Shown piece after piece: positions 1 to 8,259 of a stretch of 64,000 nucleotides of DNA. The stretch is from Azospirillum sp. SYSU D00513. GTDB taxonomy: Bacteria > Pseudomonadota > Alphaproteobacteria > Azospirillales > Azospirillaceae. The notes under the pieces were generated by a model that was not told where the DNA came from, ran no database searches, and worked only from the letters and a program-made list of their open reading frames with translations. The stretch's first letter is position 1. Each line of letters opens with the position of its first letter. The position numbers and the translations under genes were made by a program. The stretch is taken from positions 124,001 through 188,000 of the forward strand of contig NZ_JAFIQV010000003.1 in the NCBI RefSeq assembly GCF_017356015.1, written 5' to 3'.

Positions 1-216
1 AGTTTTGCCGCGTCGTAGAAAAGCAAACGCCACATAACTGTTTGTAAGCCGAACCAACATTGTTGTTCTCGGGGGCGGGATCCGGCAGTCCCGACGGGAG
101 CCTCCCGTGAGAAGAGACGGACACCGTTCCCGAAAGGTGCCGCTGCGCTTGCGCTCCGCCGCGCCCGTCGATATCGTCCGCGCCTGCTTACAGCTTATCG
201 AAGAGGTTACCCCATC

Positions 217-465
217 ATGTCCGACGTCGGCGGAATCGCGGCGGATCGCCTGAAATCCTTTGTCGAGCGCATCGAGCGCCTGGAAGAGGAAAAGCGCGGC
301 CTTCAGGAGGACGTGAAGGAAGTCTATGCCGAGGCCAAGGGCACCGGCTTCGACGTCAAGATCATCCGGCAGATCATTCGTCTGCGGAAGATGGACAAGG
401 CCGACCGCCAGGAGCAGGAAGCCCTGCTCGACCTCTACAAGGAAGCCCTGGGCATGGTGGAGTAA
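217..465 (+). CDS. gapR: GapR family nucleoid-associated DNA-binding protein (DUF2312)
   Basis: An 82-residue protein matching the GapR/DUF2312 family in length and layout. The N-terminal half is a charged coiled coil (RLKSFVERIERLEEEKRGL), followed by a basic helix with KIIRQIIRLRK. In Caulobacter GapR binds overtwisted AT-rich DNA ahead of forks and RNA polymerase and helps topoisomerases; the same role is inferred here. An AGAGG stretch about 10 bases before the ATG supports this start. The 216 bases before it hold no gene that I can see. The gene is single and convergent with trpE(G). Confidence 0.93.
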   Translation: MSDVGGIAADRLKSFVERIERLEEEKRGLQEDVKEVYAEAKGTGFDVKIIRQIIRLRKMDKADRQEQEALLDLYKEALGMVE

Positions 466-471
466 GGGACG

Positions 472-494
472 GCGGCCGGTTTCGCGCCGGCCGC
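472..494. terminator. Inverted repeat between convergent gapR and trpE(G)
   Basis: A perfect 8-base GC stem (GCGGCCGG/CCGGCCGC) with a 7-base loop lies just after the gapR stop and before the trpE(G) stop. It lacks a strong T run on either side, so it is only a probable bidirectional terminator. Confidence 0.5.
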
Positions 495-533
495 GCCCCT
501 TCTGCCCGAGGCGGCCCCCGCATCCGTGGGATC

Positions 534-2720
534 TTACGCCGCCTCCATCCGCGCCCGGACGGTCAGCCGGGACATCACGTTGCCCATCAGCCTCAGCCCC
601 ACCCCGTCCTTCTGCGTGAGGATCGACTCCGGGTGGAACTGCACGGCCGCCAGCGGCAGGGTCCGGTGCTCCACCGCCATGACCTGCCCGTCCGCCGTCT
701 CCGCCGTGACGGCCAGTTCCGCCGGCATCCGGTCGCGCCGCGCCACCAGCGAGTGGTAGCGCCCGACGGGAAACCGCTCCGGCAGCCCCTCGAACAGCCG
801 CCCGCCCAGCACCCGCACCTCCGACGCCTTGCCATGCACCGGCTCGGGCAGCAGGGCGAGCGCGCCGCCGAACCGTTCCACCATGCCCTGAAGGCCGAGA
901 CAGACGCCGAAGACCGGGACCGCCCGCGCCAGCGCGGCGTCGATCAGGCCGGCCACGTCGAAGTCCGCCGGCCGCCCCGGCCCGGGCGACAGCAGGAGGA
1001 GGTCCGGCGCCTCGCGCAGCAGGGCCCCGCGCGCGTGCCCGTGGCGCAGGGTGGCGACCTCCGCCCCGGTCTGCCGGATATAGTCCGCAAGGGTGTTCAC
1101 GAAGCTGTCGTCATGGTCCGCCAGCAGCACCCGGCGGCCCGCCCCAGGCTTGGTCTCCGGCACGGCGGAGGCGGGAAGCGACGGGACCAGCCCCTTCAGC
1201 ACGGCGAGGAAGGCGGCGGCCTTCAGCCGGCATTCCGCGTCCTCCGCCTCCGGGTCACTGTCGGCGAGCAGGGTTGCCCCGGCACGCACCGAGGCGACAC
1301 CGTCCTTCATGCGGATCGTGCGCAGAGTCAGGCCGGTGTCGAGCCCTCCGTCGAAGCCGATGCGCCCGAAGGCGCCACCGTACCAGCGGCGTACGAAAGG
1401 CTCGTGATCCTCCAGGAACTGCATGGCGCGGCGCTTGGGCGCACCGGTGACCGTCACCGCCCAGCTGTGTGTGAGGAAGGCGTCCAGCGCGTCGTAGCCC
1501 TCGCGCAGCCGCCCTTCCACATGGTCCACCGTGTGGATGAGGCGGGAATAGAGTTCGATCATGCGGCGGCCGAGAAGGCGGACGCTGCCCGGCTCGCAGA
1601 CCCGCGCCTTGTCGTTGCGGTCCACGTCGGTGCACATGGTCAGTTCCGCCTCTTCCTTTGCGGAGTTCAGCAGCATGCGGATTTGGGCGGAATCCTCCAG
1701 CGCGTCCGCACCGCGCGCGGCCGTGCCGGAAATGGGGCAGGTCTCCACCCGTCGTCCGGCGACGCGCACGTACATCTCCGGGCTGGCGGCCACCAGGAAC
1801 TCGCCTTCGCCGAGATTCACCAGCGCCTCGTAGGGCGCCGGGTTGGCGGCGCGCAGGCGGCGGAACAGGGTGGAGGGGCTGTCGGCGCAGGGCTCGGCGA
1901 AGGTCTGGCCGGGCACGGCCTCGAACAGGTCGCCCCGGCGGAACGCCTCCTTCGCCGCCGCGACCACCGCCGGATAGGCGCCTGGGGCATGGTCGCAGCC
2001 GCCCTGGGCATTGGTGGCCGCGCGGTAGCCATGGACCCGCCCCTCGCGCGGCAGCCCGGCCGTCGAAGCCTCGCCCACGGTGAAGTCGTAGGTGAAGCGG
2101 CGCGCCACCCCGCCCGCGGGGTCGGTGACGACCAGCCGGTCCGGCAGGTAGAGCAGCAGGTCGCGCTGGTCGTCCGGTCGCTCCAGCCGCAGGCGGATCG
2201 GCTCGAACTGGAAGGCCAGGTCGTAGCCGAAGGCACCGTACAGCCCGAGCAGCGGGTCGTCGGGTGCGGCGAACAGGCCGGTGAGCGCCCGCAGGACGGA
2301 AAAGACCGAAGGCTGCCGGCTGCGCTCCTCCTCCGCGAAGGCGCGGGCGGGCTTGGCGGTCAGCGCCGTGACGCGGGCCGGCGCCGTTTCGAGCCCGGCC
2401 AGCGCGCCGAGCCCGCGCAGGGCCCCGGCCACCGCGGGCAGGAGGATCTGGCCCCGCCGGTTCAACGCCTCGATGCGGACGGTGCGCCCGCGCGCCGTGA
2501 CCGCGAGCGGCGGATCGGTGAAGCCCAGGGCGTGCCGGCGGTAACGGCCCGGCGCTTCCACCCCGCTCGCCAGCAAGAGACCGCGGCGGCTGTCCAGGGC
2601 ATTGATCACGGGGTCCAGCGCGGCATCGGGCGCGAGTACCTCCGCGCTACGGGACACGGCGATACTGCCGGCGGTCCGGTAGGTCAAAGGGGCGAGGTGG
2701 GCGGGGTCGGCGAGGAACAT
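534..2720 (-). CDS. trpE(G): Fused anthranilate synthase, TrpE and TrpG domains
   Basis: A 728-residue bifunctional enzyme for the first step of tryptophan synthesis (chorismate plus glutamine to anthranilate). Residues about 1-510 are the chorismate-using TrpE part, with the family blocks THSWAVTVTGAPKRRAM and YGGAFGRIGFDGG. Residues about 530-720 are a class I glutamine amidotransferase, with the nucleophile in GVCLGLQG and the His-Glu pair in VQFHPES. Fused TrpE(G) is typical of Azospirillum and rhizobia. The ATG is preceded by GGAGAACCCG, which fixes the start. An attenuator and leader gene lie directly upstream. No other trp genes are in the window. Confidence 0.97.
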   Translation of the reverse strand: MFLADPAHLAPLTYRTAGSIAVSRSAEVLAPDAALDPVINALDSRRGLLLASGVEAPGRYRRHALGFTDPPLAVTARGRTVRIEALNRRGQILLPAVAGALRGLGALAGLETAPARVTALTAKPARAFAEEERSRQPSVFSVLRALTGLFAAPDDPLLGLYGAFGYDLAFQFEPIRLRLERPDDQRDLLLYLPDRLVVTDPAGGVARRFTYDFTVGEASTAGLPREGRVHGYRAATNAQGGCDHAPGAYPAVVAAAKEAFRRGDLFEAVPGQTFAEPCADSPSTLFRRLRAANPAPYEALVNLGEGEFLVAASPEMYVRVAGRRVETCPISGTAARGADALEDSAQIRMLLNSAKEEAELTMCTDVDRNDKARVCEPGSVRLLGRRMIELYSRLIHTVDHVEGRLREGYDALDAFLTHSWAVTVTGAPKRRAMQFLEDHEPFVRRWYGGAFGRIGFDGGLDTGLTLRTIRMKDGVASVRAGATLLADSDPEAEDAECRLKAAAFLAVLKGLVPSLPASAVPETKPGAGRRVLLADHDDSFVNTLADYIRQTGAEVATLRHGHARGALLREAPDLLLLSPGPGRPADFDVAGLIDAALARAVPVFGVCLGLQGMVERFGGALALLPEPVHGKASEVRVLGGRLFEGLPERFPVGRYHSLVARRDRMPAELAVTAETADGQVMAVEHRTLPLAAVQFHPESILTQKDGVGLRLMGNVMSRLTVRARMEAA

Positions 2721-2797
2721 CGGGTTCTCCGGGTCTCATGTGCGTGGACGGCGCACCCGGAGTTCCCACTCGACGTCTCTTTCCCGCATCGGGAACG

Positions 2798-2831
2798 AAA
2801 AAGGCCGCCCGGAACCCCGGGCGGCCTTTTT
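2798..2831 (-). terminator. trp attenuator terminator hairpin
   Basis: On the minus strand the transcript reads GGCCGCCCGG, loop GGTT, CCGGGCGGCC and then TTTTT. It lies 14 bases after the trpL stop and 77 bases before trpE(G). This is a strong intrinsic terminator placed where an attenuator should be. The A run on the other side makes the element symmetrical, so it could also stop plus-strand transcription. Confidence 0.9.
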
Positions 2832-2845
2832 CGAGTCTCAAGCGC

Positions 2846-2923
2846 TCACGCGCGTCTCTTGGCCGGCCCGGACAGGTCGGGCCGCCACCAAAGGCGCGAG
2901 AGGGTGAGCGGGACTGTGTTCAT
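2846..2923 (-). CDS. trpL: trp operon leader peptide with tandem Trp codons
   Basis: A 25-codon open frame (ATG ... TGA) that encodes a leader peptide starting MNTVPLTLSR and containing two adjacent TGG codons (LWWRP) at residues 12-13. It ends 14 bases before the trpE(G) terminator hairpin. The arrangement is a textbook ribosome-mediated attenuator: stalling at the Trp codons when charged tRNA-Trp is scarce would favour readthrough into trpE(G). No strong Shine-Dalgarno sequence is visible. It is too short for usual gene calling. The call rests on the Trp pair plus the terminator. Confidence 0.88.
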   Translation of the reverse strand: MNTVPLTLSRLWWRPDLSGPAKRRA

Positions 2924-2968
2924 GGGCCATAATGGGCCATGAGGGCGGCGGGCCTGTCAAGGCCCGCC

Positions 2969-3250
2969 TCACGCCGGCATGTTCTGACTGTCCGGGTCAT
3001 CGCCCATCGGCAGGTCGGCGTTGCCGTCCCCATCCTTCTTGTGGGCCTCACCCTTATGGGCCTCACCGGGGCGGTCGGTTCCACCGGGAACGTAGGGATC
3101 GGCCGGAGCGGCGGGATCGCCGTCCCGGATGCCGCTGTCGGTGGCTCCGCCGAATCCGGGGGTCAGGCTGCCGCCCTGGTCGCCTTCGTTGTTACCGGTC
3201 CGGCCGCCGAGTCCGCCTTGGCCGGGTTGCTGTGGGTTGCCATTGGCCAC
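2969..3250 (-). CDS. Small Gly/Asp-rich, probably disordered protein
   Basis: A 93-residue product beginning at a GTG with an excellent AAGGAGG five bases upstream; no ATG fits. It is almost free of large hydrophobic residues and full of Gly, Asp, Pro, Gln and Asn, with a near-repeat GEAHKGEAHKK, so it should be disordered and soluble. I do not recognise a family. It is downstream of the 191-residue unknown gene on the same strand (53 bases apart) and may share its transcript. The ribosome site and the amino-acid bias are the main evidence that it is real. Confidence 0.6.
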   Translation of the reverse strand: MANGNPQQPGQGGLGGRTGNNEGDQGGSLTPGFGGATDSGIRDGDPAAPADPYVPGGTDRPGEAHKGEAHKKDGDGNADLPMGDDPDSQNMPA

Positions 3251-3303
3251 ATCCGCCTCCTTGAATGGTTCAAGGGGGAGAACAGGCCGGCGGGGCGACC
3301 GTT

Positions 3304-3879
3304 TCAGCCGCGCTGCGGCCAGGCGCGCCGCGCGAGGCGGGCGTCGAGGTCGTCGGCCTCCAGCGTCGGCTCGCCGAGCGTCCGCATCACGAAGCAGAAG
3401 GTGTCGAGCACGCGGTCGAACACGATCTCCTGGTCGTCGGGCCGGCGGCTGACCGTCACGATGGCGTGGCCGGCGGCGCGCGCCACCGCGCCGTCGCCGC
3501 GCAGGCCCCGCACGCCCCAGCCGGCGAGCGCCGCCTTGCAGCGGAACAGCTCGACCGAGAAACGGGTCGGGCTTACGTCCTTCACCACATAGGTCGCCGC
3601 GACCGCCAGCGGGGCCAGCAGGCCGTCCCAGTCCAGGCAGTCCTCCCGCGACACCCACATGCCCCCCACCGAGCATGGGGCGGCACCGATGGCGTCGCCC
3701 AGGCCCGCGCGGAAGGCGCGCAGGACCTCCACAGCCTCGGTCGCGGGCATCGGCTCGACGCGCTCGCCCTCGGGCATGAGCATCAGGCGCCCCGCCCATT
3801 CGGAGGAAGGCGGGAGCTGTTCCGTCAGGCGGAGCATCAGCGCTTCGCGAGCGGCGGCGAAGGGGAGGATCTTCGTCAT
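3304..3879 (-). CDS. Conserved-looking hypothetical protein
   Basis: A 191-residue soluble protein, no signal peptide or membrane segment. The chosen ATG gives MTKILPFAAAREALML; an upstream extension of the frame is low in coding character. Short hydrophobic strands alternate with charged stretches (VEVLRAFRAGLGDAIGAAP, DQEIVFDRVLDTFCFVMRT). I do not recognise the family. The gene is transcribed towards the small disordered protein and away from the tRNA pair, with about 190 bases of AT-richer, probably promoter, DNA between. Confidence 0.7.
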   Translation of the reverse strand: MTKILPFAAAREALMLRLTEQLPPSSEWAGRLMLMPEGERVEPMPATEAVEVLRAFRAGLGDAIGAAPCSVGGMWVSREDCLDWDGLLAPLAVAATYVVKDVSPTRFSVELFRCKAALAGWGVRGLRGDGAVARAAGHAIVTVSRRPDDQEIVFDRVLDTFCFVMRTLGEPTLEADDLDARLARRAWPQRG

Positions 3880-4069
3880 ACGGCTTAGGCCGAACCGAAT
3901 GGTTGTAGGGGATGGCGGGTCTGGTAATGGAAAAGCGCTTATTCTGTCAACCAAAAGGCGTATCCGGGCCCGTTTTATCACAGCCTGGAAGGGATCGCCG
4001 CGAAATGGGTTTAGGCGGTTACATTGCGCTTGCCAGGAGCCGCAGCCCGGCTTATAAGGCGGCCTCCGT

Positions 4070-4145
4070 TCCGGATTAGCTCAGTCGGTAGAGCAGCGGA
4101 CTGTTAATCCGCGTGTCGCTGGTTCGAGTCCAGCATCCGGAGCCA
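4070..4145 (+). tRNA. tRNA-Asn (GTT)
   Basis: A full cloverleaf: acceptor TCCGGAT pairing with ATCCGGA, D-loop GCTCAGTCGGTAGAGC, anticodon stem GCGGA/TCCGC with loop CTGTTAA (anticodon GTT), T-arm GCTGG TTCGAGT CCAGC, discriminator G and encoded CCA. It lies two bases before tRNA-Asp, so the two are surely co-transcribed. Confidence 0.97.
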
Positions 4146-4147
4146 TT

Positions 4148-4224
<77 letters not shown>

Positions 4225-4288
4225 TCCCCCTTCCGGGGCATGGCCCATGCTTCTTCCAGGAATTTCCGAACAATCCGCTCCGCCCTTC

Positions 4289-4313
4289 GAGCCGCAGGCC
4301 CTGCCCGCGGCTC
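4289..4313 (+). terminator. Possible terminator after the tRNA pair
   Basis: GAGCCGC and GCGGCTC form a 7-base stem about 65 bases after tRNA-Asp, followed by TTGCCGTTT. The T run is broken, so this is a weak candidate only. Confidence 0.3.
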
Positions 4314-4347
4314 TTGCCGTTTGCGGCCCCGGGCGGACCGCCTCAGG

Positions 4348-4725
4348 TCAGGCTTGATCCGTGTCGGGCGCGGCCTTCCTCGCGGCGGCGGTCTCGTCCT
4401 CGATCACGGCGAGGATGCGCTTCAGCGCGTCGGCCGACAGAGGACTTTCCATGTTCAGCACGTCGGCGAATTTCCGGATCGCGCCGATGCTGCGCCGCTT
4501 GGACACGAAATCGGCGTCGCCCGGCTGCTCGGGCTCCACATAGGGACCCTTGTAGAAAGAGCCGCGGAAGCCCCATTGCCGCTTGCCGTCCGCGCGCCAT
4601 TCCGAATTGTCGGACAGCACCATGCAGCGGTTGTCGTGGGTGAAGGCCTTCACCTTGGCGATGGTTTGGGGGCCGCTCTGGCTTGCATGGACCGTCACGC
4701 GGTCGCCGACCCTGAACTCGCTCAT
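4348..4725 (-). CDS. Hypothetical protein with a KOW/SH3-like N-terminus
   Basis: A 125-residue soluble protein. The start MSEFRVGDRVTVHAS is preceded by GAGAGGC and begins like a small beta-barrel (RVGDRVTV, followed by SGPQTIAKVKAF), as in KOW or SH3-type modules. An aromatic-rich middle (WRADGKRQWGFRGSFYKGPY) is followed by an acidic helical C-terminus. The function is unknown; a nucleic-acid or peptide-binding barrel is only a guess from the pattern. The upstream frame extension is Ala/Pro/Arg-rich and looks non-coding. Confidence 0.7.
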   Translation of the reverse strand: MSEFRVGDRVTVHASQSGPQTIAKVKAFTHDNRCMVLSDNSEWRADGKRQWGFRGSFYKGPYVEPEQPGDADFVSKRRSIGAIRKFADVLNMESPLSADALKRILAVIEDETAAARKAAPDTDQA

Positions 4726-4846
4726 TTGCCTCTCGAAAACTGAAAACCGCCGTCGCTCCGGCCGCCGGCAGGACACCCCTCCGGCGGACGCGCGCCGGCA
4801 CCCTGCCCTATCCCCGCCGCTTCGTCCAGGGTTGCCGCCCAGCGCG

Positions 4847-5221
4847 TCAGGCCGCCCTGGCGCCGTTGAGGGCCGCGAGGAAGCCGGAAGCGGCCTTGCG
4901 CGGCACGCCGCCCCCGCCACTGCCGCTTCCACTGCCACTGCCGCCACGCGGTGCCGGAACCGCCTCGCCGGGACCGCGCCGGGCCGCCTGCGCTTCCTTC
5001 TGCGCGCGGGCGACGATCCGCTCGCGGAATTCGCGGTCGAGCGACTGGAAGACGCGCGAGGCCTCGCGCAGTTCCTGTTGGCTGCGCGATTCCAGGGTCC
5101 GCGCCAGGGCGCCCGACAACAGACGGAATTCCAGGAGGCCGGGGACCCTCACCTGCTCCACCGCCTGCGCCAGAATACGAATCGCTTGCAAATGATCCTG
5201 GTCCAGATCGCCTTGCGACAT
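4847..5221 (-). CDS. Hypothetical small helical protein with Gly/Ser linker
   Basis: A 124-residue product from an ATG preceded by CGAGGACCT; an alternative ATG at 5266 adds 15 residues but has a poorer ribosome site. Residues 1-80 are predicted helical and charged (LDQDHLQAIRILAQAVEQV, QQELREASRVFQSLDREFRERIVARAQKEAQ). They are followed by a Gly/Ser repeat stretch (GGSGSGSGSGGGG) and a short hydrophobic tail. I do not recognise it. It is transcribed away from the TerC-family gene. Confidence 0.65.
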   Translation of the reverse strand: MSQGDLDQDHLQAIRILAQAVEQVRVPGLLEFRLLSGALARTLESRSQQELREASRVFQSLDREFRERIVARAQKEAQAARRGPGEAVPAPRGGSGSGSGSGGGGVPRKAASGFLAALNGARAA

Positions 5222-5549
5222 AGGTCCTCGGAACTCGCCACCGAAAAGCAATAGATCTTTATCCATCCGCCGGATTCCGGCGTCAATGCCCGCCGGAATC
5301 CAATCATAGGTTTTTTCTCTATGCGCAAAAGGGACTTGAGGGACGGGCGGGATACAGGTACATGACTCCTACCAGACCGGGCCCCTCTGGCAGCCTTCAG
5401 GGTTGCGATGTCGGACTGGATAGTTGGAGTGGCCTGGTTGCTTCTCCGTTTCGCGGTCGCGGAGCGGATTGCAGACCGGTGGACGTTGTGTCCCCGGTGA
5501 AATGCCTAAGCGCCACTCTGCGATTTTTCTTAATGGGGAAAGACGTCGC
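5222..5549. other. Intergenic region upstream of the TerC-family gene
   Basis: 328 bases without a convincing gene. It holds a perfect 10-base inverted repeat (5272-5301) followed by a TTTTTT run, and then about 240 bases leading into the TerC-family gene, long enough for a structured 5' leader. I looked for the yybP-ykoY manganese riboswitch known to precede TerC-like genes and did not see its conserved core. A 72-codon frame at 5362 overlaps the real start and has no family pattern. Confidence 0.5.
5272..5301. repeat. Perfect 10-base inverted repeat in divergent promoter region
   Basis: GGATTCCGGC and GCCGGAATCC flank a 10-base spacer. Nine bases later comes TTTTTT on the plus strand. It lies between a minus-strand unknown gene and the plus-strand TerC-family gene, where neither gene needs a terminator, so an operator or leader structure is as likely as a terminator. 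Confidence 0.6.
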
Positions 5550-6203
5550 ATGGGTGAATTGTTTACAGCCGACGCGTTGACGGCCCTGATCCAGGTCATC
5601 ATGATCGACCTGGTGCTGGCCGGCGACAACGCCATCGTCATCGGCCTCGCGGCGGCCGGCCTGCCCAAGGAGCAGCGCAACAAGGCCATCCTGGTCGGCA
5701 TCATCGCCGCGACCTTGATGCGCATCGGCTTCGCGGCCATCACGACCCAGCTTCTCGCCATCGTCGGCCTTCTGCTGGCCGGCGGCATCCTGCTGCTGTG
5801 GGTGTCCTGGAAGATGTGGCGCGAGCTGCGCACGTCCCACCAGGAAGAGGTGGACGCGAACGAGGCGCTGACCGACGAGGACCTGAACAAGGACGGCACG
5901 GTCTCCGGCTCCAAGCCGAAGAAGACCTTCGCCCAGGCCGCCTGGCAGATCATCGTCGCCGACGTGTCCATGTCGCTCGACAACGTGCTGGCGGTCGCCG
6001 GTGCCGCCCGCGAGCATCCGTCGGTGCTCGTGATCGGTCTGGCGCTCTCCATCGCCCTGATGGGTCTGGCGGCGACCTTCATCGCGCGTCTGCTGAACAA
6101 CCATCGCTGGATCGCCTACGTCGGTCTGCTGGTCATCCTCTACGTCTCGCTGGAGATGATCTACCGCGGCGCCCTGGAAGTCTGGCCGTACGTCTTCGGC
6201 TGA
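5550..6203 (+). CDS. TerC/YjbE family integral membrane protein
   Basis: A 217-residue polytopic inner-membrane protein of the TerC family, linked in other bacteria to tellurite resistance and manganese export. The two family signatures with buried acidic residues are present: DLVLAGDNAIVIG near residue 18 and DVSMSLDNVLAVAG near residue 138. About seven hydrophobic segments are visible, with a charged cytosolic loop (HQEEVDANEALTDEDLNKDG) in the middle. The start is the ATG after GGGGAAAGACGTCGC. The gene stands alone, with a long leader before it and a strong terminator after it. Confidence 0.9.
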   Translation: MGELFTADALTALIQVIMIDLVLAGDNAIVIGLAAAGLPKEQRNKAILVGIIAATLMRIGFAAITTQLLAIVGLLLAGGILLLWVSWKMWRELRTSHQEEVDANEALTDEDLNKDGTVSGSKPKKTFAQAAWQIIVADVSMSLDNVLAVAGAAREHPSVLVIGLALSIALMGLAATFIARLLNNHRWIAYVGLLVILYVSLEMIYRGALEVWPYVFG

Positions 6204-6228
6204 AGCTTCGGGTCATAGCATCGGGAAG

Positions 6229-6258
6229 GGTGGGGTCCGAATGGACCCCACCTTTTTT
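6229..6258 (+). terminator. Intrinsic terminator of the TerC-family gene
   Basis: GGTGGGGTCC, loop GAAT, GGACCCCACC, then TTTTTT: a perfect 10-base stem with a T run 25 bases after the stop codon. The same hairpin could also serve the convergent PAP2 gene. Confidence 0.93.
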
Positions 6259-6285
6259 ATTGCCCATTTTTTTGCCCAGGCGGCA

Positions 6286-7044
6286 TCAGGGCATCCGCGC
6301 CTCGTCTTCCCGCCCGAGATCGGCCACGGTCTCGTGATCGTCCTCGACCGTGCCGCGGCTCTGGAGCCAGGCGGCGGCCACCCAGCAGAGCAAGGCCCAG
6401 GCGGCCCCGGCGGTCCAGCCGGCCAGGACGTCGGTCGGCCAGTGGACGCCCAGATAGACGCGGCTCATCCCGACCATCAGGGTCAGAAGGATCGCGATCA
6501 CCAGCACATAGGCCTTGAGCCGGCGCCGGGGGACGAAACGGGCGAGCAGGGCGCCGAGCGTCAGGTAGACGACCGCCGACAGCATGGAATGGCCGCTCGG
6601 GAAGCTCGCCGTGTAGACGACCTGTCCGTGCGGGACCAGATCGGGCCGCGCGCGGTCGATGCCGAGCTTCAACAGGGTGCTGAGCAGGATCCCGCCGCCG
6701 ACGGAGGCGAGCAGAAACAGCGGCGCGCTCCGTTTCTCCATGAGCAGGAGGAACCCCACCGCGGCCAGCGTGATCAGGATCAGCACCGTCATGCTGCCGA
6801 GTGCCGTGATGTCGCGCGCCATCTCCTCGACCCAGGAGGGGCCGAGGGGATTCGACGGGTCGGCGGCATCGCGCAGGGCCAGAAGCAACAGGCGGTCGAG
6901 CGCCTGGGTTTCGCCTTCCAGCACTTCGCCGGCCAGAGCGACGAAGGCGGACAGAAGTGCCGCGACGGCGAGCGCGCCGCCGAGGATGGCCAGCTCATGC
7001 CGGCCCAGCCGGCTCCAGATTCCCTCCCGCAACCTCACCGCCAC
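6286..7044 (-). CDS. PAP2 superfamily membrane phosphatase
   Basis: A 252-residue membrane protein with all three PAP2 catalytic motifs: KLGIDRARP, PSGHS and SRVYLGVHWPTD. Five or six hydrophobic segments surround them. Members remove phosphate from lipid phosphates such as phosphatidate or undecaprenyl diphosphate at the outer face of the membrane; the substrate here cannot be told. The open frame begins with a GTG; a second GTG two codons later (7038) is better spaced from the GGGGGAGG ribosome site and may be the true start. Convergent with the TerC-family gene. Confidence 0.92.
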   Translation of the reverse strand: MAVRLREGIWSRLGRHELAILGGALAVAALLSAFVALAGEVLEGETQALDRLLLLALRDAADPSNPLGPSWVEEMARDITALGSMTVLILITLAAVGFLLLMEKRSAPLFLLASVGGGILLSTLLKLGIDRARPDLVPHGQVVYTASFPSGHSMLSAVVYLTLGALLARFVPRRRLKAYVLVIAILLTLMVGMSRVYLGVHWPTDVLAGWTAGAAWALLCWVAAAWLQSRGTVEDDHETVADLGREDEARMP

Positions 7045-7123
7045 CTCCCCCGCCGCTTTGTCTCACGGCAGGGGAACGCCACGGCGGGGCCGTGGGTTGC
7101 AGAGCGGAACCGGGAAGGCCGGG

Positions 7124-8104
7124 TTAAGCCGGGACGTAGGGGGCGAGGTTCTTGCGGATGCGGTCGAGGACGGGGGTATCGTCCGTCGGCAGAGGGAAGG
7201 GCCGGCCGGTGATGGTCTCGAACACGTCGATGTAGACGCGGGCGGCCTCCATGATGACCTCCGCCGGGATCTCGGGGATCGCATCCTTGTAGGGGTCGCA
7301 GCGCGCGACCACCCAGCTGCGCACGAAGTCCTTGTCGAAGCTCTCCGGCTTCTGGCCGGCCTTGAACCGCTCCGGGTAGCTCGACGCGAACCAGTAGCGC
7401 GAGCTGTCGGGCGTGTGGATCTCGTCGGCCAGAATGATCCGGCCGTCCTCGTCGAAGCCGAACTCGTACTTGGTGTCCACCAGGATCAGCCCGCGCTCGG
7501 CCGCCATCTCCCGCCCGCGCGCGAACAGGGCCAGCGCCTTCTCCGACACCTCGTCCCACTGCGCCTGGGTCAGCACGCCGCGCGCGACGATCTCCCCGGC
7601 GGTGATCTCCTCGTCGTGGCCGGCGTCGAAGGCCTTGGTGGTCGGGGTGAGGATGGTGCGCTCGAGCTTCTGGTTCTCGACCATGCCGTCGGGGAAGCGA
7701 TGGCCGTACATCTCCCGCCGGCCCGTCTTGTAGATGGACCAGATCGACGTGCCGGTGGTGCCGGCCATGTAGTCGCGCACGACGATCTCGACCGGCATGA
7801 TGTTCAGCCGCTTGGCGACGACGACGTTGGGGTCCGGGTATTCCAGCACGTGGTTGGGGCAGAGATCCTTCGTCGCCTCGAACCAGTGGCGGGCGATCTG
7901 GGTCAGCACCTGTCCCTTGAAGGGGATGGCGGTGAGGATGCGGTCGAAGGCGGACAGCCGGTCGGTGGCGACGATCACCCGGCGCCCGTCGGGCAGATCG
8001 TAATTCTCCCGCACCTTGCCCCGGTAATGGTTCGGCAGCTCCGGCAGGGCCGCGTCGGCCAGGATGTGGGACAGGTAGGGGGCGAGGCGGGCGCTGTCGA
8101 CCAT
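7124..8104 (-). CDS. purC: SAICAR synthase (phosphoribosylaminoimidazole-succinocarboxamide synthase)
   Basis: A 326-residue purine-synthesis enzyme that joins aspartate to CAIR using ATP. The N-terminal block [28 protein letters not shown] and the later [13 protein letters not shown] and [14 protein letters not shown] are characteristic. The length and pattern fit the longer, yeast ADE1-like branch, not the roughly 240-residue E. coli type. The start [11 protein letters not shown] is chosen because the upstream extension is Pro/Arg-rich noise. It is downstream of the FHA gene on the same strand, 155 bases away, and is probably independent. Confidence 0.96.
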   Translation of the reverse strand: MVDSARLAPYLSHILADAALPELPNHYRGKVRENYDLPDGRRVIVATDRLSAFDRILTAIPFKGQVLTQIARHWFEATKDLCPNHVLEYPDPNVVVAKRLNIMPVEIVVRDYMAGTTGTSIWSIYKTGRREMYGHRFPDGMVENQKLERTILTPTTKAFDAGHDEEITAGEIVARGVLTQAQWDEVSEKALALFARGREMAAERGLILVDTKYEFGFDEDGRIILADEIHTPDSSRYWFASSYPERFKAGQKPESFDKDFVRSWVVARCDPYKDAIPEIPAEVIMEAARVYIDVFETITGRPFPLPTDDTPVLDRIRKNLAPYVPA

Positions 8105-8259
8105 GGTGCGGGTCCGGACTGGGATAGGGATGGGGGCGGAATGCGCCGGCATCATAACGCAATGGCGCCGTTCGGCCAGCGGCGATGTCGGCCCGGCGGC
8201 GCAGGCCAGCCCCACGGGAACCGGCTCCCCGCCACCGCTTCCGCTCCTGCCATCGGCAC

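Noticed and set aside
633..2942. 769-codon open frame antisense to trpE(G)
   Set aside because: GC-rich third-position shadow of trpE(G); Arg/Gly/His-rich without domains.
5302..5549. Manganese (yybP-ykoY) riboswitch in front of the TerC-family gene
   Set aside because: The conserved core pairs and loops could not be found by eye; a covariance-model search would be decisive.
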